Shown: positions 9,121 through 17,869 of the stretch, one piece after another
How positions within the stretch are numbered: the stretch's first letter is position 1
Layout: every line of letters starts with the position of its first letter
DNA from: an uncultured Prevotella sp.
GTDB lineage: Bacteria > Bacteroidota > Bacteroidia > Bacteroidales > Bacteroidaceae
NCBI GenBank assembly: GCA_944320305.1
Contig: CALUGW010000040.1
Span: forward strand, 1 to 64,000
Reading direction: 5' to 3'
Length of the DNA stretch: 64,000 nucleotides
Position numbers and translations under genes: made by a program
Notes under the pieces: model-generated
Databases searched by the model: none
Seen by the model: the letters and a program-made list of their open reading frames with translations, nothing else
Told to the model about the DNA's origin: nothing

Positions 9121-10024
9121 CCTTCGCCAATTTAATGAACAAATCTTCTATATTCCCCTTTGCAGGCCAAATCCGGGCATCACCCAAGCCATTCTGCCGA
9201 AGCCTGCGCACGGCATCGTCAGGATTGAAACCGTCGTTTGTCACGATGTGCAGCGTGGCTCCGAAAGTATAGCAGTCTTTCACGTCCGGCAAAGTACGCA
9301 AGGTTTCCAAAAGCGGATACATATCTTTGGACGATGCATTGTAAAGGTTCTTATCCATGTCCTTAACCAACCTGCCGGGTGTATCAACGTCAAGAATCCT
9401 TCCTTTGTTTATCAGGGCGATGCGTTCACAACGCTCGGCTTCGTCCATATAGGAGGTGGAGACAAGAATCGTGATGCCCTTTTCCCGTAGCGTGGCCAGC
9501 ATATTCCAGAACTCGATTCTCGACACGGCATCCACTCCGGTGGTAGGCTCATCCAAAAGCAACACTTTCGGACGGTGTATCAACGCGCAGCTCAAGGCAA
9601 GTTTCTGTTTCATCCCCCCTGACAAAGCTCCGGCCATACGGTTCGGAAACTTCTTCAGCTGGCCGAATATAGGGGCTATCAGGTCGAAGTTGTCTTTTAC
9701 GTCCACTCCGAACAGCGAGGCGAAGAAGTGCAGGTTCTCGCTGACGGTAAGGTCGGGATAAAGGGAGAACTTCTCCGGCATATAGCCTATTTCGGTGCGC
9801 AGTTTTCTATAGTCTTTTACAACATCCAGCCCCACCACGGTAGCCGAGCCATCATCGGGACTGAGCAAAGTGGTCAGCATTTGGAACAGCGTCGTCTTGC
9901 CCGCACCGTCCGGGCCGATAAGACCGAACAGAGTGCCTTCGGGAACGGAAAGGCTCACATGGTCGAGTGCCACGAGTTTTCTGTACCGCTTCGTCAGGCC
10001 CCGAATGTCAATTGCGTTTTTCAT
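9110..10024 (-). CDS. ABC transporter ATP-binding protein
   Basis: An ATPase subunit of 304 residues. Walker A is GPDGAGKTT at 37-45, the signature LSGGMKQ at 134-140 and Walker B VLLLDEP at 155-161. A C-terminal extension of about 90 residues after the ATPase core (ending DLFIKLAKDD) is typical of exporters of this class. It overlaps the HlyD gene by 4 nt upstream and the second ATPase gene by 11 nt downstream, so the pair is probably translationally coupled and assembles as a heterodimer with one canonical and one degenerate site. Confidence 0.94.
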   Translation of the reverse strand: MKNAIDIRGLTKRYRKLVALDHVSLSVPEGTLFGLIGPDGAGKTTLFQMLTTLLSPDDGSATVVGLDVVKDYRKLRTEIGYMPEKFSLYPDLTVSENLHFFASLFGVDVKDNFDLIAPIFGQLKKFPNRMAGALSGGMKQKLALSCALIHRPKVLLLDEPTTGVDAVSRIEFWNMLATLREKGITILVSTSYMDEAERCERIALINKGRILDVDTPGRLVKDMDKNLYNASSKDMYPLLETLRTLPDVKDCYTFGATLHIVTNDGFNPDDAVRRLRQNGLGDARIWPAKGNIEDLFIKLAKDDG

Positions 10025-10908
10025 AAGCGCACCTCTCCATACTGTCCGAGTTTCAGCCTGCCGTCATTCTTCACCGCGACTTTCACAGCATATACGAGGT
10101 TTGCCCTTGTGTCTTGCGTCTGGATGGACTTGGGAGTGAACTCGCTTTCCTGTGCAATCCAGACAATCCTGCCGGGATATTCATATTGCTTGTCTCCGCC
10201 AAAATCGGCAATGACGGTCACCTCCTGTCCGATTCTGATGTGAGCCAACTGCGAAGCCGTAAAGTAACTGCGGAGATAGATGTCGTCAAGGTTCGCCATC
10301 GTGAAGAGTGGGCGTCCGGGAGTCGCGTATTCACCCTGCTCGGCGTATTTCTGCAAAACAGTTCCCATTATCGGAGCGGTGATGCGGCTCTTGCGTATCT
10401 GTTCTTCTATCTGTTCTTTCTGATATTGCAAGGCGGAAGCGCTTTCTGTGATGGAGCTGCGGTTCTTGTCCAGCGTAGAAAGCAGTCCTTCCAATTGTCC
10501 GCGCAAGGTTCTCAGCTGCGCGTGGGCATCATCGCTTTGTTTCTGAGTGGCTGCTCCATTGGCAAGCAAACGCTTAATGCGGTCGCATTCATTCTGTTGG
10601 TGGGCAATCTGTGATCTTAACGCCGCAGCCTGTGCCGCAATGTCTGGCGAAGACTTCTCGGTGGACAACTGCAGACTGTGAAGCTGTCTCTGTTGCAGCG
10701 CAAGCAATGTGGTGTCTACCAGCCCGACTTGCTGTCCGATTCTAAGGCTGTCTCCCTCGTCAATGTCAAACGCCACAAGTTTTCCTGTGGTTTCCGAAGA
10801 TACGGTTATGGTATTAGCCTCAAAGATGCCTGTGGCATCATACTTTTCAGCGTTTTGGCAGGAAGCCAGTACCATAATAAATATGAGGAATAATGCTGTC
10901 TTTTTCAT
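10021..10908 (-). CDS. HlyD/YbhG-type periplasmic adaptor, lipoprotein
   Basis: An adaptor of 295 residues that would join the inner-membrane ABC exporter to the TolC-like channel. The N-terminus MKKTALFLIFIMVLASC is a lipoprotein signal with lipobox LASC and Cys17 as the lipidated residue. A lipoyl-like half domain (SSETTGKLVAFDIDEG) starts near 38. A long alpha-hairpin rich in Q, L and E runs from about 68 to 180, and the second lipoyl half contains APIMGTVLQKYAEQGEYATPG. It overlaps both neighbours by 4 nt (ATGA), so co-translation is likely. Confidence 0.93.
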   Translation of the reverse strand: MKKTALFLIFIMVLASCQNAEKYDATGIFEANTITVSSETTGKLVAFDIDEGDSLRIGQQVGLVDTTLLALQQRQLHSLQLSTEKSSPDIAAQAAALRSQIAHQQNECDRIKRLLANGAATQKQSDDAHAQLRTLRGQLEGLLSTLDKNRSSITESASALQYQKEQIEEQIRKSRITAPIMGTVLQKYAEQGEYATPGRPLFTMANLDDIYLRSYFTASQLAHIRIGQEVTVIADFGGDKQYEYPGRIVWIAQESEFTPKSIQTQDTRANLVYAVKVAVKNDGRLKLGQYGEVRL

Positions 10909-12194
10909 TTGTTCAAGGTGTATTTAAGTTGGTAAATGCTTTGTAAGAGTTGGATTTCTTGGTAGGATGCGTTGAGACGGGCCTGTTTCTCGTCCGTCAG
11001 CTTGGTGAGCAGGTCTGTGGCATCGATGACGCCGTTGTCAAGTTGAGATTCTGCCGCTTTCCTTACATTGGTACGAAGTTCCACTATCCGTTCATTCTTT
11101 TTCATGATGGCTTTCAGCTCGTCAATACGGTCAAACTGCGATTGGATCCGCATATTCGTGTTGAACAAGAACACGTCACGTTCCACCGCTATGTTGGCCG
11201 ATGAAAGGCGCAGCTTCCGTTGGTCGTTCTTCTTATGATAGAAAGATCCTATGTTCCACGACACTTTTACGCCGGCAAGAATGTTGAACGACAGGTCTCG
11301 GTTCATCATGCTCTCGAAATAGTCGAATCCCGGATAACCATAATAAGCCTGTGCGAACAGCCCGATTTTGGGCATTGTGCTTGCCGTGATGCTCGCGTTC
11401 CTTGTCTCATTGGTTTGCAGTTGTGCCTCGAAAAGTTTTAATTCTGGTCGGTCTGGCAACAAGTTTTGGGGAGTGGAGGCGTCAGGTTTCACCAGGTCCA
11501 GTCCGGCAAGGCTTTTCCCTGTGAACATCTCCAATACTTTCCGATAGCTTTTCGCCGTGCTTTCCGCCTGGATAAGTTGTTGTGAAGTAGCAAGGCATTG
11601 CGCCTCCACCATATCCACATCGCTTTGCATAGCGGTGCCATTTTCGTACATGGTCCGCAGTTTGCCAAGGTTGCATTGGAGTAACGTTTGCATATTTCGG
11701 GTCTGTTCGGCCAGCTCCTCAATGAGCAAGATGCCGAAATACAAGTCTTCCACCCTCTCTCGGATGGCATAAAGCTGGACATCCAGAGCAGCCTGCCGTT
11801 CCGCATCTTCGGCACGTTCTATCTTCCGTCCGGTTTTCGACAGGCCTCCGTCCCAAATGTTCTGGCTAATGTCGGCACCTACTTTATATTGCCATTCGTT
11901 CAGTCCGGAAACGGACATTCCTGCTTGAGAAATTATCCCGGCCAACGATTCAGGGAGTGAAGGAGTCTCATTCTGCACAGCTCCTTGCCCGTATATATTG
12001 ATTTGCGGCAGCCAACTTTTATTGATGTCCGACAGGTTCACTTCTTTCGTTTGTTTCAGCAAATCATACTTCCGGATGAGTGGATAGTTGTCTTGCGCAA
12101 GCCTGACACACTCTTCCAATGTTACTTGAGCTGACAACTGGACACCAGCAAACAGTAACAGTGCCAAGAACAGATACTGCTTCAACATAATCAA
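10905..12194 (-). CDS. TolC family outer-membrane efflux protein
   Basis: An outer-membrane channel component of 429 residues with a signal peptide cleaved after about residue 23 (LFAGVQLSAQ). Two OEP repeats are visible: the first starts VTLEECVRLAQDNYPLI and the second follows the Pro-rich link TPQNLLPDRPELKLFEAQL. Both are rich in long amphipathic helices. It overlaps the TetR gene and the adaptor gene by 4 nt each. With the adaptor, ATPases and permeases it would complete a tripartite exporter spanning both membranes. Confidence 0.93.
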   Translation of the reverse strand: MIMLKQYLFLALLLFAGVQLSAQVTLEECVRLAQDNYPLIRKYDLLKQTKEVNLSDINKSWLPQINIYGQGAVQNETPSLPESLAGIISQAGMSVSGLNEWQYKVGADISQNIWDGGLSKTGRKIERAEDAERQAALDVQLYAIRERVEDLYFGILLIEELAEQTRNMQTLLQCNLGKLRTMYENGTAMQSDVDMVEAQCLATSQQLIQAESTAKSYRKVLEMFTGKSLAGLDLVKPDASTPQNLLPDRPELKLFEAQLQTNETRNASITASTMPKIGLFAQAYYGYPGFDYFESMMNRDLSFNILAGVKVSWNIGSFYHKKNDQRKLRLSSANIAVERDVFLFNTNMRIQSQFDRIDELKAIMKKNERIVELRTNVRKAAESQLDNGVIDATDLLTKLTDEKQARLNASYQEIQLLQSIYQLKYTLNK

Positions 12195-12832
12195 TGGATT
12201 TTTAGTTTTCTCAAGATGGTTTCCACATTCTCTTTTTTACGTATAGCCAGGAATTCGTCATAATTTTCATACGAGCTTCCGATTATTTCGCCAATGATGG
12301 GAGCGGCCATGAAAGGAAAGACATTGAGCGACACAATGTCTATCAGCAGCATACGTGCGTCAACTTGCCTGCAGGGCTTTTGCCTGGCACACTCATCAAT
12401 CTCACGTTGAAAATTATTTAGCATTTCGCCGGCTATATTCTGCATATTCACCTTCATCGTTTCAAGTCGTTCCGGGTGTGCGTGGACTTCATTCACAAGG
12501 AATCTCGGCAACTCATGGTTGGCTGCGATGAAGTCGAAGTGATGTTCAATGCCTTGACGGATTCTGTCTTCCAATGGCAAGTTGCCATCTCCAATAGCAC
12601 TCAACACAATTTCCTCCAACATATTCATCTTCTCTGTGATAATTCGCTCGAAAAGTTTGTCTTTCGTGCGGAAGTAGTAGTGCAGCATGGCATGGGTCAC
12701 ACCTGCCGCTTCTGCAATAGATGCCGTCCTTGCTCCGGCAAAACCTTTTTCAAAGAACTCTTTTTCAGCAGCTTGTAGAATTCTTGACTCTGTGTCTTGT
12801 GACTGATCAAATTCTTTATCCATATCGCACAA
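12191..12832 (-). CDS. TetR/AcrR family transcriptional regulator
   Basis: A repressor of 213 residues and the first gene of the exporter operon. The N-terminal TetR helix-turn-helix is at about 14-60 (RILQAAEKEFFEKGFAGART, then SIAEAAGVTHAMLHYYFRTKDKLFE). The C-terminal ligand domain is helical. A perfect 16-bp palindrome lies directly after its promoter, 23 bp before the start codon, so autorepression of the whole operon, relieved by a pump substrate, is the likely scheme. Context resembles CecR, which controls ybhGFSR in E. coli. Met4 is an alternative start. Confidence 0.93.
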   Translation of the reverse strand: MCDMDKEFDQSQDTESRILQAAEKEFFEKGFAGARTASIAEAAGVTHAMLHYYFRTKDKLFERIITEKMNMLEEIVLSAIGDGNLPLEDRIRQGIEHHFDFIAANHELPRFLVNEVHAHPERLETMKVNMQNIAGEMLNNFQREIDECARQKPCRQVDARMLLIDIVSLNVFPFMAAPIIGEIIGSSYENYDEFLAIRKKENVETILRKLKIH

Positions 12833-12854
12833 CTTTTAAGTTCATCCAATTGGA

Positions 12855-12870
12855 CTAACAATTTTGTTAG
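12855..12870. promoter_or_regulatory. Candidate TetR operator
   Basis: CTAACAATTTTGTTAG consists of two perfect 7-bp half sites (CTAACAA/TTGTTAG) around TT. It starts 2 bp after the -7 box and covers the expected transcription start of the operon, the usual place for a TetR-family autorepressor site. Confidence 0.7.
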
Positions 12871-12872
12871 CG

Positions 12873-12903
12873 CAAATGTATGAACTTTATTTGAAACATC
12901 AAA
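12873..12903 (-). promoter_or_regulatory. Promoter of the TetR/exporter operon
   Basis: On the minus strand TTTG (12903-12900), 19 bp and TACATTTG (12880-12873) form a full Bacteroidetes promoter. From 12904 to 13105 I see no gene or other signal. Confidence 0.8.
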
Positions 12904-13105
12904 ATGGAATAATTGAGAACAGCAACGCCCAAGTTTTGTTTTATGGATTTTTAACCAACAACTGCGTTCTTAGAAACTGTTTTTTATTTTGTCCTGTATT
13001 ACACACTTGCTGAAATTCAGCACCCAAAGAATAAAGAAAACGTTTTTCTTTGGAAAAAGCAGGATGGTGTGGTGCCCGTAGATTTTCAAGTCCTTCTTAT
13101 AAAAC

Positions 13106-13162
13106 AAACAAGAACCGACTGCGAAATTCTAAATCGAATTAGTGCGCAGCCGGTTCCTGTTT
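13106..13162 (-). terminator. Terminator hairpin of clpC
   Basis: AAACAAGAACCGACTGCG (13106-13123) pairs with CGCAGCCGGTTCCTGTTT (13145-13162) with one unpaired base on each side. It lies 36 bp after the clpC stop in the minus direction. The T-rich tail is short. Confidence 0.7.
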
Positions 13163-13198
13163 GCCGAGAATTATCATTATGCGTCAAGTCGCGGCAAC

Positions 13199-15775
13199 TC
13201 ATTCAAGTGCCTTTGGCGCAACGTTATTGTCACATTCTTCCACCTTCATAACAACATCATTCTCGTCTTCTTTTTTCTCTACGACAATTGTCTGGCCTTG
13301 TTTCAGTCCGCCATTGATTATCAACTCGCACAGTTTGTCCTCGATGTGATTCTGAATGGCACGCTTCAACGGCCGAGCCCCGAACTGCACATCATAGCCT
13401 TTTCTGGCCACGAACATTTTTGCCTCATCGGTAATTCGGATTTTAAACCCTAATGTTTCTATGCGGCCGAACAGCCCCGCAAGCTCGATGTCTATTATTT
13501 TGGTGATCGAGTCAAGATCAAGCTGGTCAAAAGTGATTATCTCATCAAGCCTGTTAAGGAACTCCGGCGAGAACTGGCGGCTCAGCGATTTCTGTATAAT
13601 GCTTCTGGCGTATTCCTTGTCCTTGTCATTAAGCGCAATGCCTACGTTCGCCGCATTGAATCCAACGCCGTGCGAGAACTCTTTCAGCTGTCGTGTGCCA
13701 GCGTTGCTTGTCATTATTATAACCGTGTTTCTGAAATCAACAAAGCGCCCGTTGCCGTCTGTAAGACGGCCTTCGTCCAGCACTTGAAGCAGGAGATTGA
13801 ACACATTGCCGTGAGCCTTCTCTATCTCGTCGAGCAGCACGATGGAATAAGGATGCCTGCGGACCTTTTCGGTCAGCTGTCCGCCCTCCTCGTATCCCAC
13901 ATATCCCGGAGGCGCGCCAATAAGCCTTGAGACATTGAAACTTTCTGTGTATTCGCTCATGTCGATTCTTATCAGCGCGTCTGCCGAGCCGAACATGAAT
14001 TCGGCCAACTGTTTGGCCAAATATGTTTTTCCGACACCGGTAGGCCCGAGAAACATAAACACGCCTATCGGGTGATTAGGACTTTTCAGACCCACGCGGT
14101 TGCGCTGTATGGCCTTGACCATTTTGTCTATGGCAGCATCCTGCCCTATGACCATGTGTTTCAACTCGGCTGCCATCCCCCTCAGACGCACGCCTTCGGC
14201 TTCGGCCATGCGATGCACGGGCACGCCTGTCATCATCGACACCACTTCTGCCACGTCTTTCTCCGTGACGCTGTACCGCTCTCCACACTCTCCTTTGCTC
14301 CAGCTCTCGCTCAGCATGGCCAGTTCCTTTTCAAGCTCAGTCTGCTTGTCACGATAACCTGCGGCCAGTTCAAAATTCTGATTGCGCACGGCCACCTGCT
14401 TTTTTGCCTTGACAGCCTCGATTTCTTTTTCTTTTTCGGCAATCTCCGGCGGAATCTGAACATGCCCCATATGCACCCTTGAGCCAGTCTCATCGAGAGC
14501 GTCGATGGCCTTGTCGGGGAACTGGCGGTCTGTGACATAGCGTTCTGTCAGATTGACACACGCCGCAAGCGCCTCCGCGGTATACGCCACATGATGATGA
14601 TGCTCATACCTTTCTTTGATGTTGTTCAGAATCGTCAGAGTCTGCTCCTTGTCCGTCGGCTCAACGAGCACCTTCTGAAATCTGCGCTCAAGTGCTCCGT
14701 CCTTTTCAATGCTGTTGCGATACTCGTCAAGTGTTGTCGCCCCGATACATTGTATTGTGCCTCGTGCAAGCGCCGGCTTAAGGATGTTGGCGGCATCCAT
14801 GCTGCCTGGAGTAGACCCTGCGCCTATAAGAGTGTGAATCTCGTCGATGAAAATAATTATGTCGGGGTTCTGCTCAATCTCCTTAATCAGTGCGCGTATG
14901 CGCTCTTCAAACTGTCCGCGATATTTGGTTCCGGCCACTATGCCCGTCATGTCGAGGCTCACAAGCCTCTTGCCAAACAGCATTGGCGAAGTGCGGCGCG
15001 AGGCAATGAGCTGGGCCAGCCCCTCAACAATTGCGCTTTTCCCCACCCCGGGCTCTCCGATCAATATCGGATTGTTTTTTTTGCGGCGGCCCAAGATCTC
15101 CACAACACGAGCCATCTCGTGTTCCCTGCCCACAACGGGGTCCAGCTTGCCTTCACGCGCAGCCTGCGTCAGATCCGTTCCGAAGTTGTCAAGAACAGGC
15201 GTCTTGCCGCCGCCATTGCGTGTCTGCGTGGCGGTTTGCTGCCCATGCTGGCCGCCTCCGGCATATTTCCCCTCATCGCTGTGCCTTGTGTCTTCCTCTT
15301 CTTCCTCAGGCAAGCCTATGCCGTCTCTCGCTCTGCCGTCTTGCTGCTGCAGGAGTGTGTAAACGTCTTCGTATATCATATTGTTAAGTTCCAAAATTTC
15401 TTTTGCGCCATTACTCACGTTGTCATGAAGAATAGCCAGCAGTATGTGCTGCTCGTCCACGCGCTGCAGATGCTGTATACGCGCCTCAAGCACAGCAAGT
15501 TTCAGAATATTGCTCGCCTTTTCGTTGAGCACAAGCTCTGAAGTGTTGATGGGCTGTGACAGCTCGTTCCTCCGCACCCTCTCCTCAAGCTCGGTCTTAA
15601 CGGTCTGAATGCTTACGTTCAGCCGCTTGAACACATCTATCACCGGCCCGTCTTTCATTCTGAGAAGCCCCAGAAGCAGATGCTCTGGAGCCACAGAACG
15701 GCTGGCCAGCCTGGATGCCTCCTCCCTGCTGAAAGCAAGAACCTCAGATACTTTTGGTGAAAACTGGCTTGTCAT
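13199..15775 (-). CDS. clpC: ATP-dependent Clp protease ATP-binding subunit ClpC
   Basis: A double-ring AAA+ unfoldase of 858 residues that feeds substrates to ClpP. Order: two Clp_N repeats at the start ([20 protein letters not shown]), a linker of about 80 residues rich in E and G, the first ATPase with Walker [10 protein letters not shown] near 239, a UVR-type segment ([19 protein letters not shown]) near 470 that marks ClpC rather than ClpA or ClpB, and the second ATPase with Walker [10 protein letters not shown] near 575. I chose ATG at 15775 (MTSQFSPK) because Clp_N starts there; 29 further upstream codons are open but look non-coding. A sigma54-like promoter lies about 70 bp upstream. 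Confidence 0.95.
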   Translation of the reverse strand: MTSQFSPKVSEVLAFSREEASRLASRSVAPEHLLLGLLRMKDGPVIDVFKRLNVSIQTVKTELEERVRRNELSQPINTSELVLNEKASNILKLAVLEARIQHLQRVDEQHILLAILHDNVSNGAKEILELNNMIYEDVYTLLQQQDGRARDGIGLPEEEEEDTRHSDEGKYAGGGQHGQQTATQTRNGGGKTPVLDNFGTDLTQAAREGKLDPVVGREHEMARVVEILGRRKKNNPILIGEPGVGKSAIVEGLAQLIASRRTSPMLFGKRLVSLDMTGIVAGTKYRGQFEERIRALIKEIEQNPDIIIFIDEIHTLIGAGSTPGSMDAANILKPALARGTIQCIGATTLDEYRNSIEKDGALERRFQKVLVEPTDKEQTLTILNNIKERYEHHHHVAYTAEALAACVNLTERYVTDRQFPDKAIDALDETGSRVHMGHVQIPPEIAEKEKEIEAVKAKKQVAVRNQNFELAAGYRDKQTELEKELAMLSESWSKGECGERYSVTEKDVAEVVSMMTGVPVHRMAEAEGVRLRGMAAELKHMVIGQDAAIDKMVKAIQRNRVGLKSPNHPIGVFMFLGPTGVGKTYLAKQLAEFMFGSADALIRIDMSEYTESFNVSRLIGAPPGYVGYEEGGQLTEKVRRHPYSIVLLDEIEKAHGNVFNLLLQVLDEGRLTDGNGRFVDFRNTVIIMTSNAGTRQLKEFSHGVGFNAANVGIALNDKDKEYARSIIQKSLSRQFSPEFLNRLDEIITFDQLDLDSITKIIDIELAGLFGRIETLGFKIRITDEAKMFVARKGYDVQFGARPLKRAIQNHIEDKLCELIINGGLKQGQTIVVEKKEDENDVVMKVEECDNNVAPKALE

Positions 15776-15840
15776 ATTTATTTTGTCCTTTCGTTGCTTT
15801 TGTCTTGTTTTGTTTTGCACTACAACTCTGATGACAATAT

Positions 15841-15859
15841 CAAGCAAAAGTCGTGCCAA
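15841..15859 (-). promoter_or_regulatory. Sigma54-like promoter of clpC
   Basis: TTGGCACGACTTTTGCTTG on the minus strand has GG at -24 and GC at -12 with exactly 10 bp between, and matches TGGCAC-N5-TTGC. A start near 15833 would give a leader of about 58 nt. I see no TAnnTTTG box between this site and the start codon. Confidence 0.55.
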
Positions 15860-15910
15860 CACACTGCCGTCCGCACACTCTTAGCTCTGCGGCTATCACA
15901 AAAGCAATGA

Positions 15911-16012
15911 ACTCATTTAAACTTTTTGCGACTTCAGCCCGAGGAATGTTTTCGCGGCTGTTTATTTGCAGGAAAGAGGAGCGTGGCGGGCTACGTGACG
16001 AATGACGGCGAA
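15911..16012. repeat. MITE-like repeat, left partial copy
   Basis: This copy begins ACTCATTTAAACTTTTTGCG and runs to ATGACGGCGAA. It is a close inverted copy of 16573-16677 (shared GGCTGTTTATTT and GGGCTACGTGACGAATGA). Only one end is present here. Both copies translate to RSVAGYVTNDGE in one frame, but no real gene is apparent. Confidence 0.75.
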
Positions 16013-16196
16013 ATTTCACCAAATCGACTGATTTTTATGGCACGCATTCAGCATTGTGCCATATTGGATATCCTACAAAAACAACAGCCGGAAGTGTATG
16101 AATATGCGGTTTTCAATTCACTGCGGAATGCGTCACAGCCTCTCCTGCACCACTAAAAATGCGGTGTATGACTCCACCAAGCCTTCATCACTCTGC

Positions 16197-16284
16197 AATA
16201 TGGCCCTTTTCGCATCGCAATATAGGCCATTTCGCCTTCCAATATGGCCTATATTGGAAGCCTAAATGACCGATTTTACAAAAC
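16197..16284. repeat. 22-bp palindromic array B (4 units)
   Basis: Units start at 16197, 16219, 16241 and 16263. The third has core AATATGGCCTATATT. A hairpin with a 10-bp stem (CTTCCAATAT 16236-16245 / ATATTGGAAG 16251-16260) and a 5-base loop spans the unit border. The array lies between the two MITE-like copies in the divergent clpC gap. Confidence 0.8.
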
Positions 16285-16506
16285 ATTGATTATCAATGTG
16301 TTACACAAGACGCCAAAGAATGCAACGGAACGCCTCCACGCTCAGACTGGCATGAACATCGGCAAAGCGCAGTTTCTGTATATTTATACGTTCCGCACAC
16401 TATCATTACATTTTCTTTTTTTATGCAATCGGCCTGAGACACATATTGCGGGCGATTGTGGTTTTATAATGCGACTGCACGGCAGATAATTCAAAACAGA
16501 TGATGA

Positions 16507-16676
16507 ACTCATATAAACTTTTTCCGAAAAGTCTTTTTTTGCTTCATTTCGAGGTTCTTTTCGGTCTGTTTCTTCGCCATCATTCGTCACGTAGCCCGCT
16601 ACGCTCCTTTTTCCGGCAAAAATAAACAGCCACGAAAACATTACTCGGACTGAAGTCGCAAAAAGTTTGAATGAGT
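16507..16676. repeat. MITE-like element with 20-bp terminal inverted repeats
   Basis: The ends ACTCATATAAACTTTTTCCG (16507-16526) and the inverse of ACTCATTCAAACTTTTTGCG (16657-16676) match at 17 of 20 positions and enclose a 170-bp element with no transposase. Its right two-thirds is the inverted copy of 15911-16012. The rest of the gap from 16285 to 16506 shows nothing I recognise. Confidence 0.7.
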
Positions 16677-16749
16677 CCGATGTTTTTCTGCCGCAAAACC
16701 TGCCGACAACTTAGATTTTTGGTGTAACTTTGCAGGCAATATAAAATTA

Positions 16750-17658
16750 ATGTGTACAGAAATGAGATATTATTCAGAATACAACCGCAGTGGAGATTAT
16801 TGGCATTACGACGTTGACAAGGAGTGCGGACTCCTGGAATTTCTGCTTTCGAACGTCAGTGAGAGCCATTCCAAGATAAAGGCCACACTGAAAGGGCGCG
16901 GAGTGAAGGTTGACGGAAAGTTTGTCACGCAGTTCGACTTTCCGCTGAAACCGGGCATGAAAATCTCTGTAAGCAAGACAAAGCGCAACCAGAATATGTT
17001 CAAAAGCCGGTGGCTGAAAATTGTCTACGAGGACAGGTGGCTCATTGTGGTGGAGAAAGCGGCGGGCATACTCTCTATGGCGGCAGGCCATTCGAGCCTG
17101 AACGTAAAGTCTGTGCTGGACGACTACTTCCGCAAGTCCAGACAGAAGTGCAGGGCGCATGTGGTGCACAGGCTTGACCGCGACACAAGCGGGCTGATGG
17201 TCTACGCCAAGGACATTGAAACAGAACAGGCTTTCGAGCACAATTGGCATGACATTGTGTACGACCGCCGCTATGTTGCCGTGGTCAGCGGCGAGATTGT
17301 TGAGAACGAAGGCACCGTGGCCAGCTGGCTGAAAGACAACAAGGCCTATATCACTTATTCCTCGCCCGTAGACAACGGCGGCAAGTATGCCGTTACCCAT
17401 TATCACGTCATGGCGCGCACAACAGACCACTCGCTCGTGGAATTCATACTGGAGACCGGGCGCAAGAACCAAATCAGGGTGCATTCCGCCGATATGGGGC
17501 ACCCTGTCTGTGGCGACGTGAAATATGGCAACGGCGATGATCCGCTGCACAGGCTCTGCCTCCATGCCTACTTGCTGTGCTTTGAACATCCTGTGACACA
17601 CGAGAAGATGGAATTCGAGACTCCGGTGCCTGCCGTTTTCCGCAGGATGTTCAAATGA
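16750..17658 (+). CDS. RluA family 23S rRNA/tRNA pseudouridine synthase
   Basis: An enzyme of 302 residues that isomerises uridine to pseudouridine in RNA. An S4-like RNA-binding segment (LLEFLLSNVSESHSKIKATLKGRGVKVDG is split over residues 24-54) precedes the catalytic domain. The motif HRLDRDTSG near 140-148 holds the catalytic Asp, and the family motif TGRKNQIRVHSADMGHPVCGD follows near 240. The exact target uridine cannot be told from sequence. The -7-like TAACTTTG at 16725-16732 lies 18 bp before the ATG without a clear -33 box. ATG at 16762 (MRYYSEY) is an alternative start. Confidence 0.92.
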   Translation: MCTEMRYYSEYNRSGDYWHYDVDKECGLLEFLLSNVSESHSKIKATLKGRGVKVDGKFVTQFDFPLKPGMKISVSKTKRNQNMFKSRWLKIVYEDRWLIVVEKAAGILSMAAGHSSLNVKSVLDDYFRKSRQKCRAHVVHRLDRDTSGLMVYAKDIETEQAFEHNWHDIVYDRRYVAVVSGEIVENEGTVASWLKDNKAYITYSSPVDNGGKYAVTHYHVMARTTDHSLVEFILETGRKNQIRVHSADMGHPVCGDVKYGNGDDPLHRLCLHAYLLCFEHPVTHEKMEFETPVPAVFRRMFK

Positions 17659-17691
17659 TGGTGACGACACTAAAAGACTGCAAACGCAATC

Positions 17692-17856
17692 ATGGAAAAT
17701 ATCATATATTACATAACCGCACTGCTGATGGTGACAGTAGGTGTGGTTGTGGTGAAGAAATTGGCCGGATGCCTCGTCCGCACCGTTGTGATATTCATCT
17801 TGTTGGCAATACTTGCCGCGCTGTATTTCTTTTACCGCAGCGAGGCATCTGCCTGA
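17692..17856 (+). CDS. Small two-helix membrane protein, unknown
   Basis: A short open frame of 54 residues, MENIIYYITALLMVTVGVVV to RSEASA. Two hydrophobic stretches (about 4-20 and 30-48) flank a basic turn (KKLAGCLVR). It starts 33 bp after the pseudouridine synthase stop on the same strand and stops 13 bp before the convergent menA stop, so it fills the only space available. The composition is strongly membrane-like, which supports it as a real gene. I do not recognise a family. Confidence 0.6.
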   Translation: MENIIYYITALLMVTVGVVVVKKLAGCLVRTVVIFILLAILAALYFFYRSEASA

Positions 17857-17869
17857 CAATGACGTTTCT

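Noticed and set aside
14591-15541. Long open frame on the plus strand inside clpC (316 codons)
   Set aside because: It is fully antisense to well-supported clpC codons and has no recognisable domain.
16037-16053. Second sigma54-like site (TGGCACGCATTCAGCAT, plus strand)
   Set aside because: The GG-N10-GC spacing fits, but the -12 part is CAGC rather than TTGC and the next gene start is about 700 bp away.
16774-17859. Minus-strand open frame of 361 codons over the pseudouridine synthase
   Set aside because: The sense strand encodes a complete RluA-type enzyme with HRLDRDTSG; the antisense frame has no domain.
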